A stretch of DNA of 64,000 nt from Bordetella parapertussis (GCA_945890495.1 CAMDCO010000001.1:1-64000); one strand, 5' to 3'; numbered from the stretch's first letter, positions 36,265 to 45,641 are shown. The notes: a model not told the origin generated them from the sequence alone. Numbers and translations: made by a program.

Positions 36265-36513
36265 TCAAGCGCCATCACCAGAGGCTCCCTCGCCACGCTG
36301 GCGATGGGCCTCACAACAATAGAAATGCCCGTGCGTCAGGGTAGCCTCGGAGCGCGGCAGGTTCACTTGGCAGACCTCGCAGCGCACCATGTCCTCCACC
36401 TCCGAGGCGCTGGCGCGCCTATCTTCGCCCTGGCGCTGGTTGCGCCGCTTGGCGGCCCGATAGAGCAGATAGACCCCCAGGCCCAGCAGGATCCAGAACA
36501 AGAGCTTACCCAA
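36265..36513 (-). CDS. PP0621-family small membrane protein
   Basis: An 82-aa protein with one N-terminal TM helix (LLFWILLGLGVYLLYRA), a basic linker and a C-terminal zinc-type motif (MVRCEVCQVNLPRSEATLTHGHFYCCEAHR). The family is conserved but uncharacterised. It overlaps the upstream gene by 8 bases. Confidence 0.85.
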   Translation of the reverse strand: MGKLLFWILLGLGVYLLYRAAKRRNQRQGEDRRASASEVEDMVRCEVCQVNLPRSEATLTHGHFYCCEAHRQRGEGASGDGA

Positions 36514-36820
36514 GGTCGAGTCCGTTCTTATGCGTCTCGTTGAGGGTCATCAAGAGCCGCTGAAAGGGGATGAACCGGCCATACTTGACCACCAGCGGCA
36601 GGAAAATAAAGTCCTCTCCATAACCCCACTCATAGCGCCCGGCCACCATGTCATCGAACACCTTGCGCACTTGCGCATCAAGGTGGTCAATAAAGGGGCC
36701 GTACTGCTGAGCCTGCTCGGGATCGTAATCGAACATGCTACGCATCTCGTCGATCTCGTACACGGCTTGGTGCATCAGGTCGATGTACTCGTCGATGGTC
36801 TTGGGTCGTTTGATATTCAT
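36506..36820 (-). CDS. Conserved small protein, unknown function
   Basis: A 104-aa acidic, soluble protein (IDEYIDLMHQAVYEIDEM, FIDHLDAQVRKVFDDMVAG, WGYGEDFIFLPLVVKYGRFIPF). Its composition and regular helices look genuine, and the end overlaps the PP0621-like gene by 8 bases. I do not recognise a named domain. It lies 46 bp downstream of the Qmo/Hdr terminator and is probably separate from that operon. Confidence 0.65.
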   Translation of the reverse strand: MNIKRPKTIDEYIDLMHQAVYEIDEMRSMFDYDPEQAQQYGPFIDHLDAQVRKVFDDMVAGRYEWGYGEDFIFLPLVVKYGRFIPFQRLLMTLNETHKNGLDLG

Positions 36821-36865
36821 CGTTCACTCACAGCCGATTGAAGCCAAGTCAGGCTAATCACCGGC

Positions 36866-36894
36866 AAAAAAACAGGGGCCACTTGCGGCCCCTG
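36866..36894 (-). terminator. Intrinsic terminator of the qmo/hdr operon
   Basis: On the minus strand CAGGGGCC-GCAAGT-GGCCCCTG (8-bp G/C-rich stem) is followed by seven T. It starts 20 bp after the hdrB stop. A strong Rho-independent terminator. Confidence 0.9.
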
Positions 36895-36914
36895 CAGATT
36901 ATCACGCTATCGGT

Positions 36915-37811
36915 TTATTTTCCGGCTAGGGCTTCCAGTTGCTTGGCCTTGATGATATGGCCATTCAAGGCGGCTTCCTTGGCCGAACTGCCGTAGGCCA
37001 CCGCCATGATCTGGCTGTAATACAGCACCGGGATGTTGAACTTGGTGCCGTACTTCTTGTTAATGGCGCCTTGGTACAGTTCCACATTGGCCTGGCACAG
37101 CGGGCAGGGCGTGACGATCATGTCGGCGCCGCCGTCATAGGCAGACTCGACGATGTCCTTGATCTGGGCGTGGGCCTTTTCCGGCTCGGAGAAGGCCAGC
37201 GCACCGCCACAGCAGGTCACCTTCTGGTCATACTTGACGGCCTCGCCACCGAGCGACTCGACCAACTTGTCGAGGTATTGCGGGTTCTCGTAGGTCTCGC
37301 CAACAATACCGAACGGACGATTGGTCTGGCAACCGACATAACCGGCAAACTTCATGCCGTCGAGGCCCTTGACGACCGGCTTGGCCAAGGCGTCATAGCC
37401 AAAGTCTTCAATCAAGACCTCGGCCATGTGGCGAACTTCCGGGATTACGGTAATGTTGAGACCGGCCTCTTTCAGGGCGATCTGGGTATCCCGCATCAGG
37501 ATGTCGGAGTGCTCCAGGCGCTCTTTAGCCTCGCGCGTACCCAGCCAGCAGGCGGCGCAGGTCGCGACCACATCGAGGCCCGGCAGGTGCTTTTCGGCCA
37601 AGGCCAGATTGCGGCCGGACATGGCCAGACGCGGCAACTCACCGCCCTCGGCGTAACCGATTGAGGCACCACAGCAGTTCCAGTCCGGGATCTCGGTCAA
37701 GCCAATGTCCAGTGTCTTGCACATGGATTGGACCGAGGTCAGATAGTTCGACGAGGAGGCCCCTTTTTGCGAGGAGCAGCCCGGATAGAACGCGTATTCT
37801 TTTTTTGCCAT
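36915..37811 (-). CDS. hdrB: Heterodisulfide-reductase-like subunit B (CCG-domain protein)
   Basis: A 298-aa protein with two cysteine-rich CCG domains: PDWNCCGASIGYAEG with FYPGCSS, and KVTCCGGALAF with GYVGCQTNR; TPCPLCQANVELY follows. In HdrB these bind the noncubane 4Fe-4S clusters. With HdrC it likely replaces the membrane subunit QmoC and passes electrons between QmoAB and the quinone pool or a carrier. The start MAKKEYAF at 37811 lies 8 bases after AAGGAG; an ATG 6 bases earlier is too close. Confidence 0.9.
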   Translation of the reverse strand: MAKKEYAFYPGCSSQKGASSSNYLTSVQSMCKTLDIGLTEIPDWNCCGASIGYAEGGELPRLAMSGRNLALAEKHLPGLDVVATCAACWLGTREAKERLEHSDILMRDTQIALKEAGLNITVIPEVRHMAEVLIEDFGYDALAKPVVKGLDGMKFAGYVGCQTNRPFGIVGETYENPQYLDKLVESLGGEAVKYDQKVTCCGGALAFSEPEKAHAQIKDIVESAYDGGADMIVTPCPLCQANVELYQGAINKKYGTKFNIPVLYYSQIMAVAYGSSAKEAALNGHIIKAKQLEALAGK

Positions 37812-37846
37812 ATTCATTTCTCCTTAAGGCCGATCAAGCCGCCCAA

Positions 37847-38494
37847 TCAAGCCGCCTTAAGCGCCTTGCGCGTTTCTTCCAGTTCGCGAGCCTTCTTCAG
37901 CATGGCCTGGATGCCCTTCTGGTCCTTGCACTTGTGCCCGCCGAACAGTTCCAGCGGGTTCAAGCGCCCGGCCTTCACCAAACCAATGGCGATGGACTGC
38001 ATCTCCAGGGCCTTTTTGATGCCGGCGACGAGGTCGAATTTGCCTTCAGCGTTGCGGAAATACAGGTCCACGGTCAGCATGACTTCGTTGACGCGACCGG
38101 TCTTGGACGCGTTGTTCCAGAAGATCTTGCCGAAGTTCCGGGTCGGTTGCAGTTTCGGCGCCACGCCCAGACGATGCGCGTAGTTGGCGATACCGTGCAT
38201 GATGTGGGTGATCGGCAACTTGCGCGGACAACGCACATAGCAGTTGTAGCAGGAGGTGCACATCCACATGGAATTCGAGGTCAGCACCTCTTCACGACGA
38301 CCCGCACGGATCATCATGAAAAGTTCCTGGGGCGGGTGATCCCATCCCGACTGGAAATTGGTCGGACACGAGCCGGCACAGACGCCGCACTGCATGCACA
38401 TCTTGATCCAATCGCCCATCTCGGCCTGTTCTTCCAACTCCTTCAGGAAGTTGTTTTTGTAACGAACGGCCATATCGGTGTTATTTACACTCAT
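37847..38494 (-). CDS. hdrC: Heterodisulfide-reductase-like subunit C (ferredoxin-type)
   Basis: A 215-aa electron-transfer subunit with two 4Fe-4S binding motifs: CMQCGVCAGSCPTNFQ (residue about 35) and CTSCYNCYVRCPR (about 79). The rest is helical without a TM helix. GGAGA precedes the ATG by 6 bases. It sits between qmoB (12 bp upstream) and hdrB (35 bp downstream) and connects their cofactors. Confidence 0.9.
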   Translation of the reverse strand: MSVNNTDMAVRYKNNFLKELEEQAEMGDWIKMCMQCGVCAGSCPTNFQSGWDHPPQELFMMIRAGRREEVLTSNSMWMCTSCYNCYVRCPRKLPITHIMHGIANYAHRLGVAPKLQPTRNFGKIFWNNASKTGRVNEVMLTVDLYFRNAEGKFDLVAGIKKALEMQSIAIGLVKAGRLNPLELFGGHKCKDQKGIQAMLKKARELEETRKALKAA

Positions 38495-38506
38495 ATCATT
38501 CTCCGA

Positions 38507-40780
38507 TCAGAAACCCTTCATGGGCGACGGACCCATGGCTTCGAGTTGGGCGGCGTAATCATTGATGCGCTGGGGCAGCGTGACGATGTCGGTAATGGCG
38601 ACTTCGGTATCAAACACACGCGCTTCCTCCAGACCCATGCCCTTCAGGGTATCGCCTACTTTAGACAGGCGATAACGGCCCAGTTCGGAGCCCTTCACAA
38701 AGTGGCACTGATACTGCTCGCCGTGCTTACAACCCATCAACATGATGCCGTCAAAGCCCGAGTTCAGGGCATCGGTAATCCAAATGGTATTAACCGAACC
38801 CAAGCAACGCACCGGGATCACGCGCACAAAGGCGGAGTAGTCATAGCGGTTCATGCCCGCCATGTCGAGCGCCGGGTAGGCATCGTTCTCGCAGGCCAAG
38901 ATCAGGATGCGCGGCTTGTTGTCGAACTCATCCGGAACATTGACGGCCTTGATCTGAGCACCCACGGAGTTGACCGAGTAGTTCTCGAACGAGATCACGC
39001 GCACCGGGCACGCGCCCATACAGGTTCCACAACGGCGGCAACGCGACTCGTTGAACAGCGGGAAGCGGCGTGCATCCTCGTCGATGGCACCAAACGGGCA
39101 TTCCACCGTACAGCGTTTGCACTGGGTACACCCTTCCAGGCGCACGATAGGGAAGGACAGGTCGCCGGCACGCGGGTGGGCGGCCTTGCCCAGACCCGCA
39201 TTCTCAACGGCCTGAATGGCCTTCATGGCCGCGCCCGTGGCGTCTTCCATGGCCTGCAACATATCCATCGGGCGGCGTACCGGGCCAGCAGCGTAGATTG
39301 CGGTGCGACGGGTCTCGTACGGGAAGCAGATGAAGTGACTGTCGTTGAAGCCATGCTTGAAGTGCGGAATATCCGGGCCCTGGCGATAGTCCAGGTTGAG
39401 CACCGATTTGGCACGCAGTTTTTCGACCTGAATATCCGCCTCGGCCTTGATCTCAGCGTTCTTGCTCTCCGAAGCAACCACCGCCGCGTTGAGTGCATCC
39501 AGATCCGGGCCGGAGGTCGGCACCGAACCGGTCGCCAGCACCACCAGATCAGCCTGAGCCTGGGTATCTTCGTTAAGGATCAGATCCTTGAAGTTGACGG
39601 TCAGTCCATTGCCCGTGGCGGCCACGGTGGAGACTTCACCCTTGGAGAAGATCACGCCCTTGTTTTGTGCGGAGCGGTAGAAGTCCTCGCCGTTGCCCGG
39701 TAGACGCAGGTCGGTGTAGAGCACCACAGTGTCCACATCAGGGTTGCTGTCCTTGAAATACATCGCCTGCTTGACGCTGACATTGCAGCAATAGCCGGAA
39801 CAGTACTCAAGGTGCTCGCCGGTCGTGTCACGCTGGCCGGCACATTGCACGAACACCACCGATTTCACTTCCTTGCCGTCGGACGGGCGCTTGATGGCAC
39901 CCCCATTGGCGGCCTTGGCCAGCGCTTCCAGCCCCGCTTGATCGACCACATCCGGGGAGGCACCGTAGCCCAAGTGCGGCAATTTATTGGCGTCATACAG
40001 GGTAAAGCCGCTAGCCTGAATAATCGCACCGACATCCTCGGTCACGGTCGAACCGGACTCAACGGTGATGTCGGCCTTGAAACGACCCGGCGCACCTGCC
40101 GTCTTGGTCACGGTCGCATTGAGATAGACCGTGATGTTGGCATCGCCCGCAATACGGCTAACCATGTCGGCGACACCGGTATCTTCGGGATCCTTGAACG
40201 GCTCACGGGTCGGGATGCGCTTGTAGTTCTGTGCGGCCCAACCACCCAGCGCACCGGTCTTCTCGACCAACACCACTTTGTAACCCGCCTTGGCGGCTTC
40301 CAGCGCAGAGGTCATGCCGGAGATACCGCCACCGACCACCAGCAGGGTCTTGCTACCGCCCACATTGGGGTTGCCGGACGGCACAGACATCGCCTTGACC
40401 TCGGCACAGGCCATGCGCACATAGTCCTCGGCCATTTCCTGCGTGGTCTCGCGAGCCTCTTCGGTATCCGGGCGGATCCAGATCACGCCTTCGCGCAGGT
40501 TCGCGCGCGAAACCGCTGTGCTCGGGAAATTGAAGGCCTCAGTCTTGGAACGACGCGAACAGGCGCAGATCGCGGCATGCGTCACGCCCTCGTTGTCGAT
40601 GTCGTTCTGGATCATCGCCACGCCATCGACCGAGCAGAGGAAGGCGTGCTCGCGCACCAACTGCATCTTGCCATCCTTAGTCGCGGTCTTGACCAGCGTG
40701 GCCACATCCAACCGGGCACCCAACTCGCAACCAGAACAGATATACGCTGCGTGTTTCTTTTCAGCCATCGTTGCACTCAT
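38507..40780 (-). CDS. qmoB: QmoB-like flavoprotein with ferredoxin and MvhD domains
   Basis: A 757-aa HdrA-type subunit. It has an N-terminal ICSGCELG cysteine segment, an FAD fold (TLLVVGGGISGMTSALEAA), two ferredoxin motifs (CTQCKRCTVECPFGAI, CRRCGTCMGACPVRVI) and a C-terminal MvhD-like domain (VIPVRCLGSVN, MGCKHGEQYQCHF). This layout is that of QmoB of the quinone-interacting oxidoreductase that works with APS reductase. The ATG at 40780 with GGAGA upstream is 2 bp from the qmoA stop. No aprAB lies in this window. Confidence 0.88.
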   Translation of the reverse strand: MSATMAEKKHAAYICSGCELGARLDVATLVKTATKDGKMQLVREHAFLCSVDGVAMIQNDIDNEGVTHAAICACSRRSKTEAFNFPSTAVSRANLREGVIWIRPDTEEARETTQEMAEDYVRMACAEVKAMSVPSGNPNVGGSKTLLVVGGGISGMTSALEAAKAGYKVVLVEKTGALGGWAAQNYKRIPTREPFKDPEDTGVADMVSRIAGDANITVYLNATVTKTAGAPGRFKADITVESGSTVTEDVGAIIQASGFTLYDANKLPHLGYGASPDVVDQAGLEALAKAANGGAIKRPSDGKEVKSVVFVQCAGQRDTTGEHLEYCSGYCCNVSVKQAMYFKDSNPDVDTVVLYTDLRLPGNGEDFYRSAQNKGVIFSKGEVSTVAATGNGLTVNFKDLILNEDTQAQADLVVLATGSVPTSGPDLDALNAAVVASESKNAEIKAEADIQVEKLRAKSVLNLDYRQGPDIPHFKHGFNDSHFICFPYETRRTAIYAAGPVRRPMDMLQAMEDATGAAMKAIQAVENAGLGKAAHPRAGDLSFPIVRLEGCTQCKRCTVECPFGAIDEDARRFPLFNESRCRRCGTCMGACPVRVISFENYSVNSVGAQIKAVNVPDEFDNKPRILILACENDAYPALDMAGMNRYDYSAFVRVIPVRCLGSVNTIWITDALNSGFDGIMLMGCKHGEQYQCHFVKGSELGRYRLSKVGDTLKGMGLEEARVFDTEVAITDIVTLPQRINDYAAQLEAMGPSPMKGF

Positions 40781-40782
40781 GA

Positions 40783-42075
40783 TCAATTCTCCGCACGGGC
40801 GACTTGGTTGACGACCTGGATCGCACGCAAGGCCGCCGCCGTCGCGCTTTGTACAGCGCGATTCACATCCAGCGCGTTGGTTGCACAACCGGCACCAAAC
40901 ACGCCCGTATTGCCATTCATCGCCAAGAAGCCCGAAGAATCGCTCGCGATACCTTCTGACAGGGCCGCCGGGATGGCCATACCCTTGACGGCCGGCTCCA
41001 TGCCCACCGCCAACACGACCAGATCATGCGGCTCGGAGTAGCGCTTATAGCCCTCGGTATTGACGCCCCACAGACGCGGATCGCCGTTCTTGTCTTCAGA
41101 AATGCGCGCTACCTTGGACTTCACAAACGTGACATTGGGGTTGGCCTTGACCTTCTGATAGAAGTCTTCAAAACGGTCGATGGCACGAATGTCGATGTAA
41201 TAAATGGTGGACTTGCCCTCGTCGCCGAAGGCCTCTTGCACATAGTGCGTGTGCTTCAGCGAGGCCATGCAGCAGAAGCGTGAGCAATGACGCAGATGGT
41301 TCTCGTCACGCGAACCCGCGCACTGGATAAAGGCCACATTCTTCGCCTCACGGCCGTCAGACGGACGCAGGATCTTGCCCTTGGTCGGACCATGCGGATC
41401 GGCCAGGCGCTCAAACTCCACATTGGTGATGACATTCTTGAACTCGCCATAGCGATACGGCGTGATCTTTTCGGCCGCATACGGCTGCCAACCGGTCGCC
41501 CAAACGATCGCGCCGGCATTGAGGGTGACCGTCTCGACCTGCTGATCCAATTCGATGGCATCGACCTTACACGCTGCCTTGGCCGCCTCGGCATCGGCTG
41601 TGCCGATAATGGACGGGTCGAGCACATAGCGCTGCGGATAGGCCATGTCGTGCGGCAAATAAGCCGCCTTGACCTTGCCCAGGTTGTAATTGAAGGCATC
41701 TGCAATCTCGGTGCTGACCGCCTTGGCACACTCACCGCAGGCCGTGCACTTGCTGTTCACATAACGCGGCGACAAGGTTACATTGACGCTGTAATCGCCC
41801 GCCGTACCGCTGATCGCCGTCACCTCAGCCATGGTCAGGACCTGGATGCGCGGGTTCGCCTTCAGGCGGCGCAGGTTGATCTCCAGACCACAGGTCGGAT
41901 GGCACATCTTGGGGAAATAGCGGTAAAGCTGGGCCGTACGGCCGCCGAGCCAGGGATTCTTCTCCACCAGCACCACTTGCTTGCCGGTCTCAGCCGCCTC
42001 AAGGGCCGCTGTCATCCCGGCAATGCCGCCGCCCACGACCAGAATAGTCTGGTTGGTCGCCACGATAGACGTCAT
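40783..42075 (-). CDS. qmoA: QmoA-like FAD protein (HdrA family)
   Basis: A 430-aa flavoprotein with TILVVGGGIAGMTAALEAAETG, then LVEKNPWLGGRTAQLYRYFPKMCHPTCGLE. A CTACGECAK motif follows, then the HdrA-type cysteine cluster CAGSRDENHLRHCSRFCC. It is shorter than full HdrA, as QmoA is. GGAG lies 7 bases upstream of the ATG at 42075. It is expected to take or give electrons directly to APS reductase. First gene of qmoA-qmoB-hdrC-hdrB. Confidence 0.9.
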   Translation of the reverse strand: MTSIVATNQTILVVGGGIAGMTAALEAAETGKQVVLVEKNPWLGGRTAQLYRYFPKMCHPTCGLEINLRRLKANPRIQVLTMAEVTAISGTAGDYSVNVTLSPRYVNSKCTACGECAKAVSTEIADAFNYNLGKVKAAYLPHDMAYPQRYVLDPSIIGTADAEAAKAACKVDAIELDQQVETVTLNAGAIVWATGWQPYAAEKITPYRYGEFKNVITNVEFERLADPHGPTKGKILRPSDGREAKNVAFIQCAGSRDENHLRHCSRFCCMASLKHTHYVQEAFGDEGKSTIYYIDIRAIDRFEDFYQKVKANPNVTFVKSKVARISEDKNGDPRLWGVNTEGYKRYSEPHDLVVLAVGMEPAVKGMAIPAALSEGIASDSSGFLAMNGNTGVFGAGCATNALDVNRAVQSATAAALRAIQVVNQVARAEN

Positions 42076-42220
42076 GTGTCGTCTCCAATAGAACAAAAAT
42101 GAGTAAAACAGCACCCCAAAAAGGGGCGTCAAAAGACGGGAGTTATCTTACCTGCAAAGCCCCTAAGTCGGGACCATGCCTACATCGAATGTACTTATAT
42201 ACGGATAAGCCCGTCGCAAT

Positions 42221-42239
42221 ACCCTGCTGCTCGCAGGGT
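42221..42239 (-). other. Hairpin between the 637-aa gene and qmoA
   Basis: ACCCTGC - 5 bases - GCAGGGT forms a 7-bp perfect stem 9 bp after the upstream gene's stop codon. No T tract follows, so it may attenuate or process the transcript. No clear qmoA promoter was found in the remaining 145 bp. Confidence 0.4.
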
Positions 42240-42247
42240 GAAGCTCA

Positions 42248-44161
42248 TCAGACCAAGTTCAGATCCAGAACCCCTTCCATCTTCTCAGCGGTCTCCGACT
42301 TGCCCGTGCGGCTATCGCCGACGATGGCCACCGTCACACTCACCGATTTGGCCTCCTCACCCAGACGGGCACGCTTTTCCAATGCCACCGTCTTGATCAG
42401 GGTAATCAAGTCCTTGGCCAGATGCTCAGGGCCTTGCATCTCAACCGCTTCGCGATTCGGGAAACCCGCCGCCGCAATATCGGCATCGCTGTTATCCGCC
42501 GCAACCCCCGCCATCAACTGGCTATGCGCCACACCGAGGCGCATCTCACCACGCGCCGCCAGACGCTCAAAGGCCTTGATGAAGCGATCCTCACTGTCTT
42601 GGAAAATGGCATGCAATTCCGGATGCAGGATGACGCCCTGCGGGTTTTGCAACAAGGGGAAGGGATTGGCCCAGTAACTCGACTCGCGTGCACCACGGAA
42701 GGTCTGCGTGCTACCTGCAGCCACCCGCTCACCCAGCCGGAGATGAGCAACCGCGTCCATGACCCCCATGTCGACATCAACGGTCGACTCATTCGGCGCC
42801 TTGAGACGGAAATTGTTCGCGTACAACAACACATCCAACTGGTGGCCCGTCGAGACCTCGGTATCCGCAGTGACCGGGACAATCTGGCGCGCATTGGAGC
42901 CCGTTGAGCGGTTGTAGCCCACTTCGCGACCCTGCATCTGCATCTTGGCCCGCTCGGAGAACCCGTCCAGACAGGCAAAGGCGCCCGTCTCGGTGCCATA
43001 AAAGGTAGGCCGCATCTGAGCATCCTCACCGCGTTCCAGACGGATGCGGCCCATGTCGTCTGCCTTGACCCGCATCTCGGCGATATAAGGCGCACCCGCC
43101 TCGTCAAAGCGCACCTTGTAGCGCGTACACCCACAATGCAGTGGAATATCTCCGGCACGAATGGCCAAGACATTGTGCAGCGTCAAGATGGGCTTCTTGC
43201 AATAACCAAAGTATTTCAGCTCCTCGCGGTTCGGCACCAAACCCACCAGAATTTTATTTTCGGCATCCCACCAATAGCCCAGATCCTCATCGGCGGCATC
43301 CGGATCACCAAACAGGAAGATACCGTCCGGCTTACGCCCCTGGCTAATCTCATCCACATTGGCAAACGGGAACAGGTTCAACAGGCCCGGCTCCATCTCG
43401 ATGCAACCGCGCGACTTATGGATATAAACCACAATCAACCAACTGCCGACACTCAGCGGAACGGCCACCCAATCATCCGCGCGGAACCGCTCGCAATGGA
43501 ACGGATTGTGGCCCAACTCGTAAAAGGGTTTGGCGCGCTTATTGGAAGGCGTCGTGTAATCAACACCCGTCTGGATGTCCGCCGCGATGGTCAGCGGGAC
43601 ATGCGACAAGGCGATGTAATCCGGAGGGAGATTGAAGTAATGGCCGGAGATTTCGCCCGCCGTCACATTAGGAAAGGCGTTCAGACCCGGCGTGCGCCGC
43701 GTCCCTTCTTCCAGGCCCACGCCATCAAGCAAGGCACGCCGAGTTTCCAGCAGCAGTTCGGACAAGCCGCGAGCCTTTTCCGTGACCTTGCCCTTGACGA
43801 AGGCAGAGGTGACATCACCCAGGGTCACCACCTCGTTCTGCAGGCGCACCAGGCGCGAATAGGAACGGGTGCGGAAATGATGGAAACCCCCGTCGAAGAA
43901 CAGGGCCAACTCGCGCGCACGATCGAGCGCCTCACCCTCCTCAATCTTTCCAGCATTGAGTAGCATCAAGAAATCGCGCGCCCGGATCGACTCCACGAAG
44001 GCGCTACGGTGCTGCCACTCATCGCGATAACGCTCGTCCCGCTGCCCGAGATCGGCCAGATATTCCTTCTTGTAACGATCCAAAAAACGCGTAAAAGGCA
44101 GGCTCTTGAGCAACTGGGCCGGCGTGACACAACCCTCACGAATTTCGAGAATACTTTCCAT
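42248..44161 (-). CDS. Uncharacterised 637-aa protein with C-terminal P-loop
   Basis: A large soluble protein starting MESILEIREG, with AGGA 9 bases upstream. Helical N-terminus, then a beta-rich centre with many aromatic and His/Cys residues (FHCERFRADDWVAVPL, LHCGCTRYKVRF). Close to the C-terminus is a Walker-A-like GDSRTGKSETAEKMEG, reminiscent of PEP-carboxykinase/HPr-kinase loops, but only 10 residues follow it. No complete kinase domain follows, so either the loop is a terminal ligand site or the protein lost its end. I suspect a DUF4914-type family but could not check. Located 172 bp upstream of qmoA, same strand. Confidence 0.6.
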   Translation of the reverse strand: MESILEIREGCVTPAQLLKSLPFTRFLDRYKKEYLADLGQRDERYRDEWQHRSAFVESIRARDFLMLLNAGKIEEGEALDRARELALFFDGGFHHFRTRSYSRLVRLQNEVVTLGDVTSAFVKGKVTEKARGLSELLLETRRALLDGVGLEEGTRRTPGLNAFPNVTAGEISGHYFNLPPDYIALSHVPLTIAADIQTGVDYTTPSNKRAKPFYELGHNPFHCERFRADDWVAVPLSVGSWLIVVYIHKSRGCIEMEPGLLNLFPFANVDEISQGRKPDGIFLFGDPDAADEDLGYWWDAENKILVGLVPNREELKYFGYCKKPILTLHNVLAIRAGDIPLHCGCTRYKVRFDEAGAPYIAEMRVKADDMGRIRLERGEDAQMRPTFYGTETGAFACLDGFSERAKMQMQGREVGYNRSTGSNARQIVPVTADTEVSTGHQLDVLLYANNFRLKAPNESTVDVDMGVMDAVAHLRLGERVAAGSTQTFRGARESSYWANPFPLLQNPQGVILHPELHAIFQDSEDRFIKAFERLAARGEMRLGVAHSQLMAGVAADNSDADIAAAGFPNREAVEMQGPEHLAKDLITLIKTVALEKRARLGEEAKSVSVTVAIVGDSRTGKSETAEKMEGVLDLNLV

Positions 44162-44315
44162 AGCAGAATTCCTAGCGGGCCTAGCCATAAAAAACTGCCG
44201 TGCCGGCACACCGGTCAAGGCAGTTCATGGGTACAGCCCATCGATTTAAGATGTGAGCGATTTTAGCATAAAAATTCGTGTCTAATCACGCCCCACCGCA
44301 GACACCCACCCCACC

Positions 44316-44417
44316 CGTGGCCGCCCATTCACCGCTAGGGCAGGCACAGGGGCCTGCCTCCTACAGAGGCGACCCGGCACCCATCAACAGGCGTAGGGGC
44401 ACCCCCCGTGGTTGCCC
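44316..44417 (+). repeat. Composite family-1 repeat
   Basis: A partial B half and spacer (CCGCCCATTCACCGCTA) precede an inverted A half (44335-44364, with a few changes). After 27 bp comes a complete B half (44392-44417; GTAGGGGCACCCCCCGTGG then TTGCCC). The 27-bp link ending CAACAGG also occurs at the 57.4-kb copy. It fills the 269-bp gap between two minus-strand genes. Confidence 0.8.
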
Positions 44418-44430
44418 TGTACCCACCCGT

Positions 44431-44988
44431 TTAGGCATGGACACTCGCCGGACGCACATTGCACGCCTCACCCGGTTCGGTCGGCACATCAATGGTCAGA
44501 AACTGCAGCGTTTCAAGGTCAGCAAAGACATAGGTCGGTGGCTTGCCGACCCCGCCCACCGTACCGGGGTTCACCAGCCAAGTCTTGCCGCCCTTGATGT
44601 TGACCACCTCACGCTGGCTGACCCGATGATCATGGCCACACAGCACCACCTCGTAATCGCCGGTCAAGGCCATCGCCTCGGCGTAATGCGGGTAATGCAC
44701 CATGAACAGGGTGCGCCCACCCAGGTGCAGCACCGCATCCTGACCGTGATAGCGCACCGGACTGTCTGGTTCATGCGCCAAATGCATCATGGCGTAAAGG
44801 TCACCCGTGTTGTTGCCATGAATGGCATGCACCGGCACACCATATTTCTTCAACACCCGCAGCGTGGTCGGCGCCACGATATCGCCGCAATGCAGGACCG
44901 CCTGCGCGCCCCGCGCCATGGCGTCTTCGACCGCGTGATCAAGCAAACGCCGGTTGTCGTGCGAATCCGAAACGATGCAGACCTTCAT
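44431..44988 (-). CDS. YfcE-type metallophosphoesterase
   Basis: A 185-aa calcineurin-like phosphoesterase: IVSDSHDN, HCGDIV, AIHGNNTGD, FMVHYPH and LCGHDHR supply the two-metal site. Relatives hydrolyse small phosphodiesters; the physiological substrate is unknown. The start shares a base with the ppa stop (TGATG), so it is translated together with pyrophosphatase. Confidence 0.88.
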   Translation of the reverse strand: MKVCIVSDSHDNRRLLDHAVEDAMARGAQAVLHCGDIVAPTTLRVLKKYGVPVHAIHGNNTGDLYAMMHLAHEPDSPVRYHGQDAVLHLGGRTLFMVHYPHYAEAMALTGDYEVVLCGHDHRVSQREVVNIKGGKTWLVNPGTVGGVGKPPTYVFADLETLQFLTIDVPTEPGEACNVRPASVHA

Positions 44989-45536
44989 CAGAACATCGGC
45001 TTGTCGATAGCCACGTTATAGCGATCCACTCCGCTGAGAATCTCAGCCCGAGCCTCATCCACCCCAGCCCAACCCAGCACCTTGACCCACTTGCCCTTTT
45101 CAAGGTCCTTGTAATGCTCAAAAAAGTGCGCAATCTGGTTGAGCATCAGCACCGGCAGGTCTTCAGGGCTGCGTACGGCGCAATACATGGTACACAGCTT
45201 ATCGACCGGGACGGCCAACACCTTGCCATCCATACCCGCCTCATCCTCCATCTGCAATATGCCCACAGGCCGGCAGCGCACCACCACACCCGTGATCAGC
45301 GGGATCGGGGTGATCACCAGGACATCGACCGGATCGCCGTCCTCGGACAGCGTATGCGGGACATAACCGTAGTTGCACGGGTAATGCATCGCGGTGGACA
45401 TAAAGCGATCCACGAACATCGCCCCGGTCTCCTTGTCCACCTCATACTTGATAGGCTCGCCGTGGGCGGGGATTTCGATGATGACATTGATGTCATCGGG
45501 CACATTGCGGCCGGAACTGACGCGATCAAGATTCAT
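44988..45536 (-). CDS. ppa: Inorganic pyrophosphatase (family I)
   Basis: A 182-aa soluble enzyme that cleaves pyrophosphate. [28 protein letters not shown] and the signature [13 protein letters not shown] carry the Mg-binding Asp residues; [11 protein letters not shown] is near the C-terminus. GAGG lies 5 bases upstream. A perfect TATAAT (minus strand, 45571-45576) is a probable -10 box. Confidence 0.96.
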   Translation of the reverse strand: MNLDRVSSGRNVPDDINVIIEIPAHGEPIKYEVDKETGAMFVDRFMSTAMHYPCNYGYVPHTLSEDGDPVDVLVITPIPLITGVVVRCRPVGILQMEDEAGMDGKVLAVPVDKLCTMYCAVRSPEDLPVLMLNQIAHFFEHYKDLEKGKWVKVLGWAGVDEARAEILSGVDRYNVAIDKPMF

Positions 45537-45570
45537 AGGACCTCTAACGGGGGTTGCTGATGGTGATGCG

Positions 45571-45576
45571 ATTATA
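45571..45576 (-). promoter_or_regulatory. -10 box of ppa
   Basis: TATAAT on the minus strand 35 bp before the ppa ATG. No good -35 sequence is found at 16-18 bp, so the promoter is assigned with reserve. Confidence 0.45.
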
Positions 45577-45614
45577 GAAGGTAGAAAGCGACGAAAGAGG
45601 TGCGCACAGAAAAC

Positions 45615-45641
45615 AAAAACCCCTCCGCAGAGGGGTTTTTT
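45615..45641. terminator. Intrinsic terminator of rpsT
   Basis: A CCCCTC/GAGGGG stem with a 4-base loop is bordered by A and T runs on both sides, so it can work in both directions. It lies 17 bp after the rpsT stop and ahead of ppa on the same strand. Confidence 0.92.
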
